From positions 1 to 23,502 of the forward strand of contig AQRW01000147.1 in NCBI GenBank assembly GCA_000402295.1: a stretch of DNA of 23,502 nucleotides, written 5' to 3'. Position numbers and translations under genes: made by a program. The DNA comes from Candidatus Aerophobus profundus SCGC AAA252-L23 (lineage in GTDB: Bacteria > Aerophobota > Aerophobia > Aerophobales > Aerophobaceae). The notes under the pieces were generated by a model that searched no databases, was not told the origin of the DNA, and was given only the letters and a program-made list of their open reading frames with translations. Shown here one piece after another: positions 14,141 to 23,059 of this stretch. Within the stretch, counting starts at the first letter, position 1. Each line of letters starts with the position of its first letter.

Positions 14141-14171
14141 TTGACAAGTATTGGAAAGTAACCAATATATA
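14141..14171 (+). promoter_or_regulatory. Probable promoter of the antitoxin-toxin locus
   Basis: A perfect -35 box TTGACA (14141-14146) is followed by the AT-rich ATATAT/TATATA (14165-14171) at 18-19 bases. The predicted transcript would start about 25 bases before the antitoxin ATG 14202, a short leader as usual for autoregulated Phd/YefM loci. Confidence 0.45.
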
Positions 14172-14201
14172 AGTGAAGTAGCTACTTGGGAGGTTTGGGT
14201 C

Positions 14202-14465
14202 ATGGATATTGTTTCTGCAAGGGAGTTGAAAAACAAAACAGGAGAGATATTAAGACGGGTACGTTCGGGAAAGAAAATCTTGGTGACTCGACGAGGCAAA
14301 CCTTGCGCGGTGATAGAGTGGCCAGAAAATGTAGAAAAAGAGGAATCTTTCTCGTTACGTCCATTTGATATCGCCTGGGAAGATCTCCTGAACACGCTGG
14401 CGAGAACGGAACCGGAGTTCAAGAATTGGGAAGAGGCAACCAAATGGGCCCGCGGCAGGGTCTAA
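14202..14465 (+). CDS. Phd/YefM-family antitoxin
   Basis: From ATG 14202 (GGGAGG upstream) the 87-residue protein begins MDIVSARELKNKTGEILRRV, then SGKKILVTRRGKPCAVI, the classical Phd/YefM DNA-binding dimer fold. An acidic, aromatic C-terminal tail follows (WEDLLNTLARTEPEFKNWEE) and would wrap the toxin. The frame extends upstream to TTG 14151, but the conserved fold starts at 14202. It overlaps the start of the PIN toxin gene by 22 bases. The antitoxin appears intact although its toxin gene is broken. Confidence 0.85.
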   Translation: MDIVSARELKNKTGEILRRVRSGKKILVTRRGKPCAVIEWPENVEKEESFSLRPFDIAWEDLLNTLARTEPEFKNWEEATKWARGRV

Positions 14466-14855
14466 CAGTTATTGACACGAATGTCTTTGTTATTGATCTA
14501 CGCTACCGAAGAGATAAAAATTTTGGCATAAACAGGGAATTTCTGGAAAATATGTCGAAAAGTGGTTTGGGAGCAACAACTTGCTGAGCTGTTCTTCCAT
14601 TTCTCCCGACGCTACAAGATTTGCGTAGTCCCTACTCCTCAAATTAAACAGTATCTTCCTACAGTTAGAGTTGAAGACATCCTCAAGATTATTAGCTTAA
14701 AGACCGGTCTGGGAGATGCCCTTTTCATTGCGACGATAAAGAACTGTTTACCTCTGGCAACGACTATTGTTTCATGGGACAAAGAGCATCTTACTGGAAG
14801 GATTGATATTGAGGTAGTCTCACCAAAGGATTTCCTTGAAATACCGAGGAGGTGA
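14444..14855 (+). pseudogene. Broken PIN-domain (VapC-like) toxin
   Basis: The toxin gene is split over two frames. ATG 14444 gives MGPRQGLTVIDTNVFVIDLR..., with the first catalytic Asp in IDTN, and stops at 14585. The C-terminal part is open in another frame to 14855 (YKICVVP, VEDILKIISLKTGLGDALFI, SWDKEHLTGR), carrying the GDA acidic motif and the final SWDKEH region. The junction GLGATT/AELFFHF near 14575-14590 lacks the middle of a normal PIN domain, so I infer a frameshift plus a deletion of roughly 25-40 codons. A complete PIN toxin would be about 150 residues. The stop TGA at 14853-14855 overlaps the NfeD ATG, so the remnant may still help NfeD translation. Confidence 0.75.
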
Positions 14856-15313
14856 TGAACTTGGCAATTTGGCATGCATGGGTTATTGTGGGGATTCTCT
14901 TTTTCATTGGTGAGATCTTCACCCCGGGCTTCTTCTTGGCCTGCCTGGGGATAGCTTGTCTTGGCTCAGGGTTAGCGTCTGCTTTTGGACTAGGTATCGG
15001 GAGCCAAATTCTCGTGTTCTCAATCACGACCTTGGCAGTCTTTTTTGGCATCAGGCCGTTCTTTCTCAAGTACTTATATTCGCCCGGGACTAAGGTAGAG
15101 ACAAATGTCAAGGCGTTGGTAGGTAAGACGGGTCTGGTTTCAGAGAGAATTGATTCCAGCAGGAATAAGGGGAGAGTAGTGGTTGGAGGTGAAGATTGGA
15201 GGGCAGTATCAATTGATGAAACGGTAATTGAATCAGGAGAGAAAATTGCCGTGGTTCAGGTTGAGGGAACCAAGCTGGTAGTTAAATCAGCACCAATAAG
15301 AAAGGAGGGATAA
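14855..15313 (+). CDS. NfeD-like membrane protein
   Basis: The 152-residue protein has three or four N-terminal hydrophobic segments (about 5-23, 28-46, 50-72), with the typical EIFTPGFF turn, then a soluble OB-fold (about 90-150: VGKTGLVSERI, VVVGGEDWRAVS, VVQVEGTKLVV). This is the short NfeD form without the ClpP-like protease domain. ATG 14855 overlaps the upstream toxin stop (TGATG). TTG 14861 is better spaced from the AGGAGG and is possible. It lies three bases before the stomatin gene, the usual partner, forming a conserved two-gene membrane-quality or raft-type unit. Confidence 0.9.
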   Translation: MNLAIWHAWVIVGILFFIGEIFTPGFFLACLGIACLGSGLASAFGLGIGSQILVFSITTLAVFFGIRPFFLKYLYSPGTKVETNVKALVGKTGLVSERIDSSRNKGRVVVGGEDWRAVSIDETVIESGEKIAVVQVEGTKLVVKSAPIRKEG

Positions 15314-15316
15314 GCA

Positions 15317-16315
15317 ATGGCTGTGATGGTTATCTTAGGAATAGTAGCTATTTTCGTTATCGTTTTAGCCGCAAGAGGTTTTACGATAGTTCCCCAAGCA
15401 CAGACTATGGTCATAGAAAGACTGGGAAAATATCACAAGACACTTGCCCCAGGTATCAATATCATATGGCCAATCTTCGACCGACCTAAGCGGGTTGAAT
15501 GGCGCTACGTTCGGGAGGCCTCCGATGGCACTAAAACGACTAGAACAGAGAGAGTAACCAGAATTGACCTTCGGGAGACAGTTTACGATTTCCCCAAACA
15601 AAATGTCATTACCAAGGACAATGTAGTTACCGAGATTAATGCCCTTCTCTATTTCCAGGTTACCGATCCCATGAGGGCAGTATATGAAATTGCCAATCTT
15701 CCCGACGCCATTGAAAAACTAACCCAGACGACTTTGAGAAATGTAATTGGCGAGCTAGATCTTGACCAGACCCTGGCTTCCCGAGACACCATAAATAGCA
15801 AGTTGAGAGCTATACTTGATGAGGCTACTGATAAATGGGGGGTGAAAGTAAACCGAGTGGAACTTCAAGACATTAATCCTCCCCAGGATATTCGAGATGC
15901 CATGGAAAAGCAGATGCGTGCCGAACGAGACCGACGGGCGGTTATTCTTCAAGCGGAGGGATCGAAACGATCTAATATACTGGAAGCCGAAGGTGAGAGA
16001 GAAGCCCGGATAAGCCGGGCGGAGGGAGAGAAGAAGTCCAAGATATTGATTGCCGAAGGAGAAGCGGAAGCCCGGGTGAAAGTGGCCCAGGCTGAGGCTG
16101 AAGCAATTACGAAAATCACTGAGTCAATTGCCGCCAGCAAGGGAGACCCAGCCAACTATCTCCTAGCCGTTCGATATATTGAGACCCTCAAGGAAATGGT
16201 TTCAGGTAAAGGAAACAAAGTTGTCTATTTGCCTTACGAAGCTACGGGTATTCTTAGTTCCATTGGCGGGATAAAAGATATGCTCGAAGGCACAAAAAAA
16301 GGTACTGGAAAGTAA
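15317..16315 (+). CDS. SPFH/stomatin-family protein (slipin/QmcA-like)
   Basis: The 332-residue protein has one N-terminal transmembrane helix (about 3-22, VMVILGIVAIFVIVLAARGF), an SPFH domain (about 24-200: GFTIVPQAQTMVIERLGKYH, DFPKQNVITKDNV, VRVEL-type strand NRVELQDINPP) and a long Ala/Glu coiled coil (about 195-265) with repeated AEGE blocks. It ends in a Gly-rich tail. Such proteins oligomerise in the inner membrane and act with NfeD proteins. GGAGG lies eight to twelve bases before ATG 15317, and the gene immediately follows NfeD in the same operon. Confidence 0.92.
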   Translation: MAVMVILGIVAIFVIVLAARGFTIVPQAQTMVIERLGKYHKTLAPGINIIWPIFDRPKRVEWRYVREASDGTKTTRTERVTRIDLRETVYDFPKQNVITKDNVVTEINALLYFQVTDPMRAVYEIANLPDAIEKLTQTTLRNVIGELDLDQTLASRDTINSKLRAILDEATDKWGVKVNRVELQDINPPQDIRDAMEKQMRAERDRRAVILQAEGSKRSNILEAEGEREARISRAEGEKKSKILIAEGEAEARVKVAQAEAEAITKITESIAASKGDPANYLLAVRYIETLKEMVSGKGNKVVYLPYEATGILSSIGGIKDMLEGTKKGTGK

Positions 16316-16324
16316 TACTTCAAG

Positions 16325-16549
16325 TTGGCCTTTAAGGAGATCGCCAACGTTCCCGAGAGTCAAGCAGAGTTGAGCAGAGAACTTGACCAGTGCTGGAACG
16401 AACGTTATCTCTCAGGAGCAGCGGGAATGTCAGATAAAGAGGGAATGAACGGGTCTTTCGAAGTGGTGGCGGTATGTTTCAGGGATAATTCTGGTGAAAA
16501 AGACGAATGGGTAGTAATCATGAATCAGTTAGGCCGCACCAATCAATGA
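16325..16549 (+). CDS. Small hypothetical protein
   Basis: A 74-residue soluble frame starts at TTG 16325, ten bases after the stomatin stop. Its composition is protein-like (SFEVVAVCFRDNSGEKDEWV), with a beta-rich second half, but I recognise no family and no good Shine-Dalgarno is present. It could be the last gene of the NfeD operon. Its 3' end overlaps the convergent M20 gene by 32 bases. Confidence 0.4.
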   Translation: MAFKEIANVPESQAELSRELDQCWNERYLSGAAGMSDKEGMNGSFEVVAVCFRDNSGEKDEWVVIMNQLGRTNQ

Positions 16550-17810
16550 GAAATAAGGTAATGGATTTAGTGGCTTCTATGAGGCTGTCGATGGAAACAT
16601 ATTCATCGGCCACATGAGCTTGGTGGTAATGCCCGGGGCCGTACCAAACGCCGGGTATCCCATTGAGAATGAAGTAACGAAGGTCGGAACAGGTGGGGGA
16701 GACTACTACAGCACCTTTTTTTCCTACTTCCTGCACGGCCCTTTTTACTGTCTGTATCAGCGGATGGTCAGCATCGATGAGACAAGGATTAGCATCGGTG
16801 ATCCAGTCCAGGGATGGCGGATGATCTTTCATCCAGGGGTCCGAATGTGCCAGCATTATGATCCGTTCTTCTATTTCATGCTTAATAGCGTCCCCGAAAC
16901 CATTTTGATCAACATATTGGGGAAGATATTTGATATCACAGGTAAGGGTGCAAACATCGGGAATCACATTGAAACCAGTGCCTCCTTGAATCATTGTCTG
17001 AGCTATGGAGGGAGGAACAAAGGGATACTGGGTTTTTGAGATGAGCCACTCTTTCTCTAATTGCTGCAAAAAATTCTGGACTTTAATCATTTGGTCAATA
17101 GCATTGACGTATATCCATCTACCGCTGGCATGACCGGCCTGTCCGTACGTAGTAATTCTCAATCCCAAGATTCCTCGGTGTCCTCTAACGATCTGCTGGT
17201 CTGAGATCTCCGGAATGAGAGCGGCATCAGCCACATAGCCTCTTCCCAGGCAGGCAAGAGTCCCATTTCCCGTAGATTCCTCGTCCACCACGCACTCGAC
17301 AATAATATCTCCCCTTAAGTTGATGTTAAGCTCCACCAGAGTCTTAACTGCCATAATCATTGCTGCAATACCACTTTTCATATCAGAAGCGCCCCGCCCG
17401 AAGATCTTGCCTTCCTCGATTTCACCACCCAGAGGATCGTGAGTCCAGGCTTCCCGGGCGCCAATCGGTACAGTATCGACATGCCCATTGAGGATGAGGG
17501 ATTTCCCTTTTCCTCGTCCGGGAAGAACTCCCACCACATTTGGTCGTCCGGTGTAGTCTCTTTTTTGACCAGGTCGGTATCCTTTGTATTTAAGCAAATC
17601 TTTCTCTACTGGCTCCCACATGTCTACCCGCATTCCCATCTCCACGAGTTGATCTTTCAACCATTCCTGTATTTTACCCTCATGCCCAGTTGGAGGATCC
17701 ACCTGACTGTCAATTTGAACGAGTTTTTGGCAGAATTTCACAATCTCATCTCGTCTGGAATCGATTTTCTCCTTTATTTGCTGCCCCGTGCTGAGCCGAT
17801 CCATACTCAT
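16518..17810 (-). CDS. M20-family metallo-deacylase/peptidase (ArgE/DapE/ACY1 type)
   Basis: The 430-residue protein has all the M20 dinuclear-zinc motifs: LILNGHVDTVP (His110, Asp112), FGRGASDMKSGIAAMI (Asp143), VVDEESTGNGT (Glu177 as general base and Glu178 as ligand), the dimerisation-domain GHASGRW and a C-terminal QAHVADEYVSID with the last His ligand. It hydrolyses an amide bond of an N-acyl amino acid or small peptide; the exact substrate is unknown. The second ATG at 17804 is better spaced from AGGAGG than the first at 17810. It is the last gene of a minus-strand cluster after three FAD-dependent oxidoreductases, which suggests a shared catabolic role. Confidence 0.9.
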   Translation of the reverse strand: MSMDRLSTGQQIKEKIDSRRDEIVKFCQKLVQIDSQVDPPTGHEGKIQEWLKDQLVEMGMRVDMWEPVEKDLLKYKGYRPGQKRDYTGRPNVVGVLPGRGKGKSLILNGHVDTVPIGAREAWTHDPLGGEIEEGKIFGRGASDMKSGIAAMIMAVKTLVELNINLRGDIIVECVVDEESTGNGTLACLGRGYVADAALIPEISDQQIVRGHRGILGLRITTYGQAGHASGRWIYVNAIDQMIKVQNFLQQLEKEWLISKTQYPFVPPSIAQTMIQGGTGFNVIPDVCTLTCDIKYLPQYVDQNGFGDAIKHEIEERIIMLAHSDPWMKDHPPSLDWITDANPCLIDADHPLIQTVKRAVQEVGKKGAVVVSPTCSDLRYFILNGIPGVWYGPGHYHQAHVADEYVSIDSLIEATKSITLFLIDWCGLTDS

Positions 17811-17908
17811 CCTCCTGGTAAAACTGTTTTTTTCCTAACGATTACTACCTTAACCATAAGGTACATATCCAGAGGTCTCTTACTGATTTCTGAGGCTTTG
17901 GTCTTTGG

Positions 17909-18590
17909 TTATTTGGAGCGGGTCATTTCCCTGCTCAATTTCGTTTGTGGAAGATAGGCCCCCGCTCTGCGTAGCGTCTCCACCAGTTCTGCCGTGTCCA
18001 GGTCGCAGGCCGCTTGTCCGGTATTGATTGATTGTACCGCAGCCGTTCCGGCCGCTTGTCCCATCATGGAAGCCGCCGGTTGAACACGGATGGACCCGTG
18101 TACCTTAATGTCGCTGGAATTGCAACGTCCCGCTGCCCACAAATTATTCCATCCCCTGGGCACCAGAATACTATACGGAATACCAAAGCACTCCCCTTTT
18201 CCCAGTCTATCTCGGTCGAATTCGTCATGGGTCCGTTTATACTGCTCATAGGAACTATCATAGGGGTGAATATCCACCGCCTTATTGAAGACACCGATAG
18301 TCCGGAGTGACAAAATCAGGAATAAAACCACGTTCGTACATCTTCTCCACTAACTCACGCATGAATCCACCTACCAGTGGTTGTTCCCCATCGGCCATAG
18401 GGTCAAAAGATGTCACCAGGCCTGAGGTTCCCATACCTCCCAAACACCCGGTAGCCTCAGCCAGTAAGACTTTGGCACCCAGTCGCGCCGCACAAATGGC
18501 CGCGGCCGACCCGGCCGGTCCTCCGCCGGCTACCAAAACGTCATATCCTTTCTCTATCGGAATATCTCTTATGAGTTTGTAGGTATCCAT
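17909..18590 (-). pseudogene. FAD-dependent oxidoreductase with large internal deletion
   Basis: The N-terminal piece (18590 to about 18290) begins MDTYKLIRDIPIEKGYDVLV followed by AGGGPAGSAAA, the Rossmann FAD-binding start, and GCLGGMGTSGLVTSF typical of FAD_oxidored proteins. Near 18300 the frame changes and the sequence jumps straight to the C-terminal part: FNKAVDIHPYDSSYEQYKRT, VPRGWNNLWAAGRCNSSDIK, and QPAASMMGQAAGTAAVQS. About 200-250 residues of the middle that a complete protein of roughly 430-470 residues would have are absent. The gene is therefore non-functional. It is collinear with the intact paralogue 28 bases upstream on the minus strand. AGGAG precedes the start. Confidence 0.85.
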
Positions 18591-18617
18591 TTTATGGCTC
18601 CTATTAGTTACTAAGAT

Positions 18618-19925
18618 TTATACTCTGGCTCCCTGATCTTCTAGCCTCTCCTGCAACAACTTCACCTTTAATTTTCTGGGAGTTGTTCCTTGCCTCACAC
18701 ACAAAGCTGCCGCGCATCCTGCTGCCTGGCCTAGAGCCATACAAGTGCCCTGAACACGAACTGAAGCAAAAGCCTTCTCGGTAGTAGAGATAGCTCTTCC
18801 GGTCACAATTAGATTCTCCATTTTCTCAGGGATCATACATCGGTATGGGATTGAATATGGTTCTTTAAGGTGGACCAATTTCTGATTCTCAGATTCAGGG
18901 CTATGAATATCTATGGGATGGCATCCCTGGGCTATGCTGTCGGGAAAACGGGTATGACTTAGTATATCCTTGGCGGTTAATACGTACTCTCCTCGGATTC
19001 TTCTGGTCTCCCTCACTCCTATTTGAGTTCCACTGTCGATAATAAATGAGTTACGGAAAGGGGTAAAATTTTTCTTCAAAAATTCTGCAATCCTTTGCAT
19101 ATCTTCTCTTGCCTTAAGTTCGGCTCTGGTAATATCGACTACATTTGTGGCATCTCCAGGAATCCTGGTGACATTCAAAGAAACCTCACCTTTTCTTACG
19201 GTACTTCCGTAACATATCCATGGTCCGCCAAAAAGGGGAAGCTCACCTTTTCTATAGGCTGGGATCATTTTTTTTCTTATCCGAACATTTACCCCCTGGG
19301 GGCTTCTTTTCCTGTCAGACCCCAGAAAAAGATCCGATAGATTATCTGTATCTACTCCGCCCATTCTAAAACAAAGGCTCATGGGTTGGAGCTTAGAACT
19401 TTTCTCATACTCTGCTCCACAAAAGTGGGCCACATCCGCATCTCCGGTGGCGTCTATTACCAATTTGCCCAGAATAGCCTGTCTCCCGGATTTATTCTCT
19501 ATGATAATGCCCTTTATTTCACCATCTTCTGTGATTGCAGCCGCTACCAGGGAATGAAGAAAAATATCACACTTTTCCTCCTCCAACATTTTCTGGGCTA
19601 CTATCTTTACCACTTCCGGATCAAAGGCAACATTCCCCATCCCTTCAATTATCAAAACTCCTTCCCTTTCCCTCATTCTGCATACAAATTCCCAGGGAAT
19701 ACCTCCAATTATTCTTTCACCACCAATGGCAAAACTGGAGAACGGACCCACCAGGCTGGCCGTGGCCATTCCTCCCAAAAATCCGTATCTTTCCACCAGC
19801 ACCGGTTTCACATTATTCCTGGCACAGGCAACTGCGGCCATTAATCCGGCCGGGCCACCACCGGCTACCACCACGTCGGCGACTTTGAATACGGGAATCT
19901 TCTTCTCCGGCTCTGTTATCTGCAT
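18618..19925 (-). CDS. FAD-dependent oxidoreductase (FAD_oxidored, PF12831 type)
   Basis: This 435-residue protein is apparently complete: GGGPAG at residues 22-27 for the FAD pyrophosphate, FLGGMATASLVGPF (49-62), the second FAD motif VIDATGDADVA (157-166), TQIGVRETRRIRGEYVLTAK in the middle and the C-terminal FAD site NLIVTGRAISTTEKAFASVR with GQAAGCAAAL. Such proteins are cytoplasmic flavoenzymes, often in sugar or sugar-acid catabolic clusters; the substrate cannot be read from sequence. AGGAC lies upstream of ATG 19925. It is the only intact copy of the four oxidoreductase genes visible in full or in part here. Confidence 0.9.
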   Translation of the reverse strand: MQITEPEKKIPVFKVADVVVAGGGPAGLMAAVACARNNVKPVLVERYGFLGGMATASLVGPFSSFAIGGERIIGGIPWEFVCRMREREGVLIIEGMGNVAFDPEVVKIVAQKMLEEEKCDIFLHSLVAAAITEDGEIKGIIIENKSGRQAILGKLVIDATGDADVAHFCGAEYEKSSKLQPMSLCFRMGGVDTDNLSDLFLGSDRKRSPQGVNVRIRKKMIPAYRKGELPLFGGPWICYGSTVRKGEVSLNVTRIPGDATNVVDITRAELKAREDMQRIAEFLKKNFTPFRNSFIIDSGTQIGVRETRRIRGEYVLTAKDILSHTRFPDSIAQGCHPIDIHSPESENQKLVHLKEPYSIPYRCMIPEKMENLIVTGRAISTTEKAFASVRVQGTCMALGQAAGCAAALCVRQGTTPRKLKVKLLQERLEDQGARV

Positions 19926-19997
19926 CTTTGTCCTGTTACGATCATAAAGGGTAATATCAAAAAATCTATAGATAAGAAACTAGACCAAGAAATAAGC

Positions 19998-21154
19998 TCA
20001 ATTAGCCGGTGCGGACTCGGCAACCCTTGGAATATAAGCACCTTGGGCCACGAGACTTTCCTGCAAGAATCGATGATCTAACTGTCTCGGCAAGACTTCT
20101 TTTCTTAAAGACAGGGCCGCCGCCGCGCCGGCTGCTTCTCCCATGGCAAAACAGCAAGGCATCACTCGAATAGCCCCTAAGGCTTCATGAGTAGCTGAAA
20201 CACAACGGCCGGCTACCAGTAAGTTCTCAACTTTCAAAGGAAGTAGGCAGCGATAGGGAATCTCGTAGTGGTGTCCCCTGGGAGGTTCAAACGAGCCAAA
20301 GGTACCGGCCGGGTCATGGATATCAACCGGGAAGGCGTAAGCCACCACACAATCGTCAAATGGTGTGCAGTTGTAGACATCCTCTACCGTCAGGACATAT
20401 TCTCCTCGAATGCGCCGGGTCTCTCTTAATCCTATCTGCTCTGCGGAAGTGATTATTTGAGCATTTTCACAACCAGGTACATATTGGCGAAGAAACTTTA
20501 GGGCTTCGAAGACTTGTCTTTGACCTTCTATATGGGCTCTGGTAAGATCATCAACAGAGGTTCCGTCAACATCAGGTATTCGGGTGTGATTCACCGTCCA
20601 CTCATCCCACCTTACATTTTGGAACAGGCTAATTCTATCATGAGGAACCGAATAATTCATCTCCTCTCGGGCCTTGGTTATGAGTTTCAGAAAACCACTT
20701 CTTTCATCTCCCAATACAAAATTTTTACGCACATAGCTTATCAAACACTGAGAATCCACCTTACCAATGTGGAAGAAGAGGGAAGCCGGTTGCATCTTCC
20801 GGTCCTTTTCTCTTCCTTTTTCTATAGGAACTCCACTACTGGCGGCTACATCTCCATCTCCGGTACAATCAACAAACCTCTGTGCTCTAATGGCCTGTAT
20901 TCCTGATTTGTTAGCCACCACCGCTTCATTGATCCGGATCTCCCCGTTCTTAGAGGTAGTTGTAGTATCTAAAAACCGAGTGTATAATTTCAACCTTACT
21001 CCTGCTTCTTGGCACATTTCAAAAGCGGTCAACTTCAATATTTCAGGGTCAAAGGGAGTTACATGGTCGTGTCCCACAACATGAAAAGCACTGTACGGAC
21101 TGGCACCTGGAATGTGAGAAGAATGAATCGCTCCTCCTCTTTTTACCATCCTAC
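19998..21154 (-). pseudogene. FAD-dependent oxidoreductase lacking its N-terminus at an inversion junction
   Basis: The frame contains the middle and C-terminal parts of an FAD_oxidored protein: FVDCTGDGDVAASSG, EQIGLRETRRIRGEYVLTVE and LLVAGRCVSATHEALGAIRV with GEAAGAAAAL. It lacks the first ~83 residues, including the GGGPAG Rossmann motif. Homology begins at RMVKRGGAIHSSHIPGASPY, encoded from 21154 downwards; the frame continues to 21227, but those 24 residues are only the antisense of the permease gene. The missing N-terminus, ending in exactly the same residues, is present in the opposite orientation at 23161-23410. As it stands the protein cannot bind FAD normally. Confidence 0.85.
21060..21154 (-). 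repeat. Inverted repeat, left copy
   Basis: These 95 bases are the exact reverse complement of 23408-23502. Identity stops sharply at 21154/21155 (23408/23407 in the other copy); the other end is cut by the window edge, so the repeat may be far longer. It lies inside the coding sequence of the truncated oxidoreductase. Confidence 0.95.
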
Positions 21155-21159
21155 TGTTA

Positions 21160-21960
21160 TTGATAATTGTTGTTCCGGAAATCTGGGCCTTATTTCTCAG
21201 CTTCACCAAATATGAACCGGGAACCAAGCCGGTTTATGTAGGATTAAGAAACTACATTGAAATTATCCGGGATCGGTTTTTCATCCAAGCGCTACTTAAT
21301 AATGTTTTTTTTGTGGCAGTGGTTGTCTCGCTGGAACTTCTGGTTGGATTGGGAAGCGCTCTTTTATTGAATCACCGGTTCCCCCTTCAAAGGCTGTGGG
21401 TTTCTTTGCTTCTAGCCCCTTATTGTGTTAGCCTGGTTGTGGCTTGTGTTATCTGGAGATACATGCTCAATCCCAGTTACGGTGTGGTCAATTACACCCT
21501 TTCTTGGCTTGGCCTTTCACCATTAGCCTGGTTCGGGGCAGTCGTTCCTTCCTTTTTAGCGGTAATTATTGTAGATGTATGGAAGTTCTCCCCTTTCTTA
21601 ATGGTGATTGCTTACTCGGCTCTTACCGCACTGCCCCTGGAAGTTCTTGAGGCATCAAATATTTATGGAGCCAGTGGCTGGGCAACATTCCAGTTTATAA
21701 CATTACCTTTAATTACTCCCGCTTTGCTGGTAGGTTTGATTTTCAGGGTAATTTTTGCTCTTCGCACTTTTGGAATAATATGGATATTGACCCAAGGTGG
21801 ACCCGGTCATGGAACAGAAGTTTTATCAATTTATCTATACAAAGAAAGTTTTCGATATTTCCACTTTGGGAAAGGTTCAGCCGTCGCCTGGTTTATGTTA
21901 ATCATAACCGCTCTTTTCTCCATATCTATTGTAAAGAGAATGTACAAGAGAATGTTCTAA
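21160..21960 (+). CDS. ABC sugar transporter permease, MalF-like, N-terminally truncated
   Basis: The product is a carbohydrate ABC permease with five to six membrane helices and the cytoplasmic EAA loop EASNIYGASGWATFQFITLP, followed by PALLVG, through which it would contact the ATPase. Family members usually start with a basic N-terminus and a full first helix about 25-30 residues before FVGLxNY; here only the end of that helix (LLLLIIVVPEIWALFLSF) remains, because the frame runs into the inverted-repeat boundary at 21154. TTG 21160 and CTG 21154 are the only possible starts, and neither has a ribosome site. It was probably cut by the rearrangement. The second permease follows 88 bases later; no solute-binding protein or ATPase gene is in the window. 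Confidence 0.8.
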   Translation: MIIVVPEIWALFLSFTKYEPGTKPVYVGLRNYIEIIRDRFFIQALLNNVFFVAVVVSLELLVGLGSALLLNHRFPLQRLWVSLLLAPYCVSLVVACVIWRYMLNPSYGVVNYTLSWLGLSPLAWFGAVVPSFLAVIIVDVWKFSPFLMVIAYSALTALPLEVLEASNIYGASGWATFQFITLPLITPALLVGLIFRVIFALRTFGIIWILTQGGPGHGTEVLSIYLYKESFRYFHFGKGSAVAWFMLIITALFSISIVKRMYKRMF

Positions 21961-22048
21961 ACCGAAAACTCCGCATTCCCCAGGACCTTTCCCGGGGATA
22001 GCCGGCTGAATTCTGGAAATTCTTGGATAAACGGTGGCAAGATTTACT

Positions 22049-22887
22049 ATGATTACTCCAAAATTAAGGAAGTACTTAAAGGAACTGATTTGTTGGATTC
22101 TACTGGCAACAGCCTTGTTATGGGCAGTTTTCCCGTTATTATATACAATCATTAGTTCTTTTAAGTTGCCCACAAATATTTGGGAATATCCTCCCAGTCT
22201 TGCTGGTCCCTATTCTTTGGCTAATTATCAGGACCTGGTCCTGAAGTGGCCAAGCTATTTTACCAATCTAAAAAACAGCTTAATTGTTACTGCCGGCACT
22301 GGCTTGGTGGCACTTAGTTGCTCAATTTTTGCCGCTTATGCTCTCTCCCGTTTCAAGAACAGATTAGTAAGATGGTCAGCTCTTTCCATTATTATGGTTA
22401 GGATGGTACCCCCATAATAATTACTATTCCTCTTTTCCCTTTATTCAATTCCCTGGGATTAATCGACAAGCACGTCACATTAATAATACTCTACTCTGCT
22501 TTTATGGTTAGTCTGACCACTCTGATAATGAAGACATTTGTGGATGATGTTCCGGTGGCATTGGAAGAAGCAGCCACCATAGATGGGTGTTCCAGACTGC
22601 AAGCTTTCTTAAAAATAACCCTACCTTTATCGGTACCCGGAGTTGTCACAGTTATAATTTTTACCTCCATCTTTGCCTGGAATGAATACTTATTTGCTTT
22701 TATTTTTACCACTTTCAGAGCTCAGACAGCACCGTTAGTTCTATCAGAATTTATGGGTGCTATTATGGGAGTCCAATGGGGGATGCTGTTGGCTGCCGCC
22801 ATTATTCATCTGCTTCCCATGATAGTTCTGACCTGGATAATGCAGAAGCATTTAATAAAGGGAATGGGCTTTGGGGCAGTAAAGTAG
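22049..22887 (+). pseudogene. ABC sugar transporter permease, MalG-like, with a one-base frameshift
   Basis: Two frames together give a complete MalG-type permease of about 280 residues with six helices: KYLKELICWILLATALLWAV, PTNIWEYPPS and LKNSLIVTAGTGLVALSC in the first; in the second LFNSLGLIDKHVTLIILYSA, then the EAA loop EEAATIDGCSRLQAFLKITL and the C-terminal MQKHLIKGMGFGAVK. The first frame stops at TAA 22415-22417, right after GTACCCCCA. Adding one base there restores a continuous reading MVPPIIITIPLFPLF. It is thus either a single-base deletion beside a homopolymer or a sequencing error. Starts at GTG 22034 and ATG 22049 are both possible. It pairs with the MalF-like permease upstream. 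Confidence 0.8.
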
Positions 22888-22961
22888 GATTAGCCAGCGG
22901 CGCCCAAGAAGAAGTAAGATTCCTCAGATGTTGCTACTTAGCGGCTCGTCCTTCAAGAAAA

Positions 22962-22983
22962 GGGAGGCTGAAGCCTCCCCTAC
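22962..22983 (-). repeat. REP-like hairpin 1 (GTAG head)
   Basis: GGGAGGCT pairs with AGCCTCCC around a two-base centre (22962-22979). Read on the minus strand it carries a 5' GTAG tetranucleotide (22980-22983), as REP elements mobilised by Y1 RAYT transposases do. Confidence 0.65.
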
Positions 22984-23005
22984 CCAGGTATCCCAAGAGA
23001 GAGGG

Positions 23006-23059
23006 GTAGCCGCAGGCTTTAGCCTGCGTTCATTGTCGCAACCTTTAGGTTGCGACTAC
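23006..23059. repeat. REPIN-like pair of inverted REP hairpins
   Basis: On the plus strand, GTAG (23006-23009) is followed by the perfect hairpin CGCAGGCT/AGCCTGCG (23011-23028). After a six-base gap comes the perfect hairpin GTCGCAACCT/AGGTTGCGAC (23035-23056) ending in CTAC (23056-23059), i.e. a second GTAG-headed unit on the minus strand. The two units share the pattern GTAG-Y-CGCA. With hairpin 1 they fill much of the 273-base gap between the permease and the last oxidoreductase gene; nothing else is recognisable there apart from the ribosome site at about 23146-23151. Confidence 0.7.

Noticed and set aside
19386..19844. Plus-strand ORFs of 117-152 residues inside the intact oxidoreductase gene
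   Set aside because: They are shadows of a fully conserved flavoenzyme on the minus strand.
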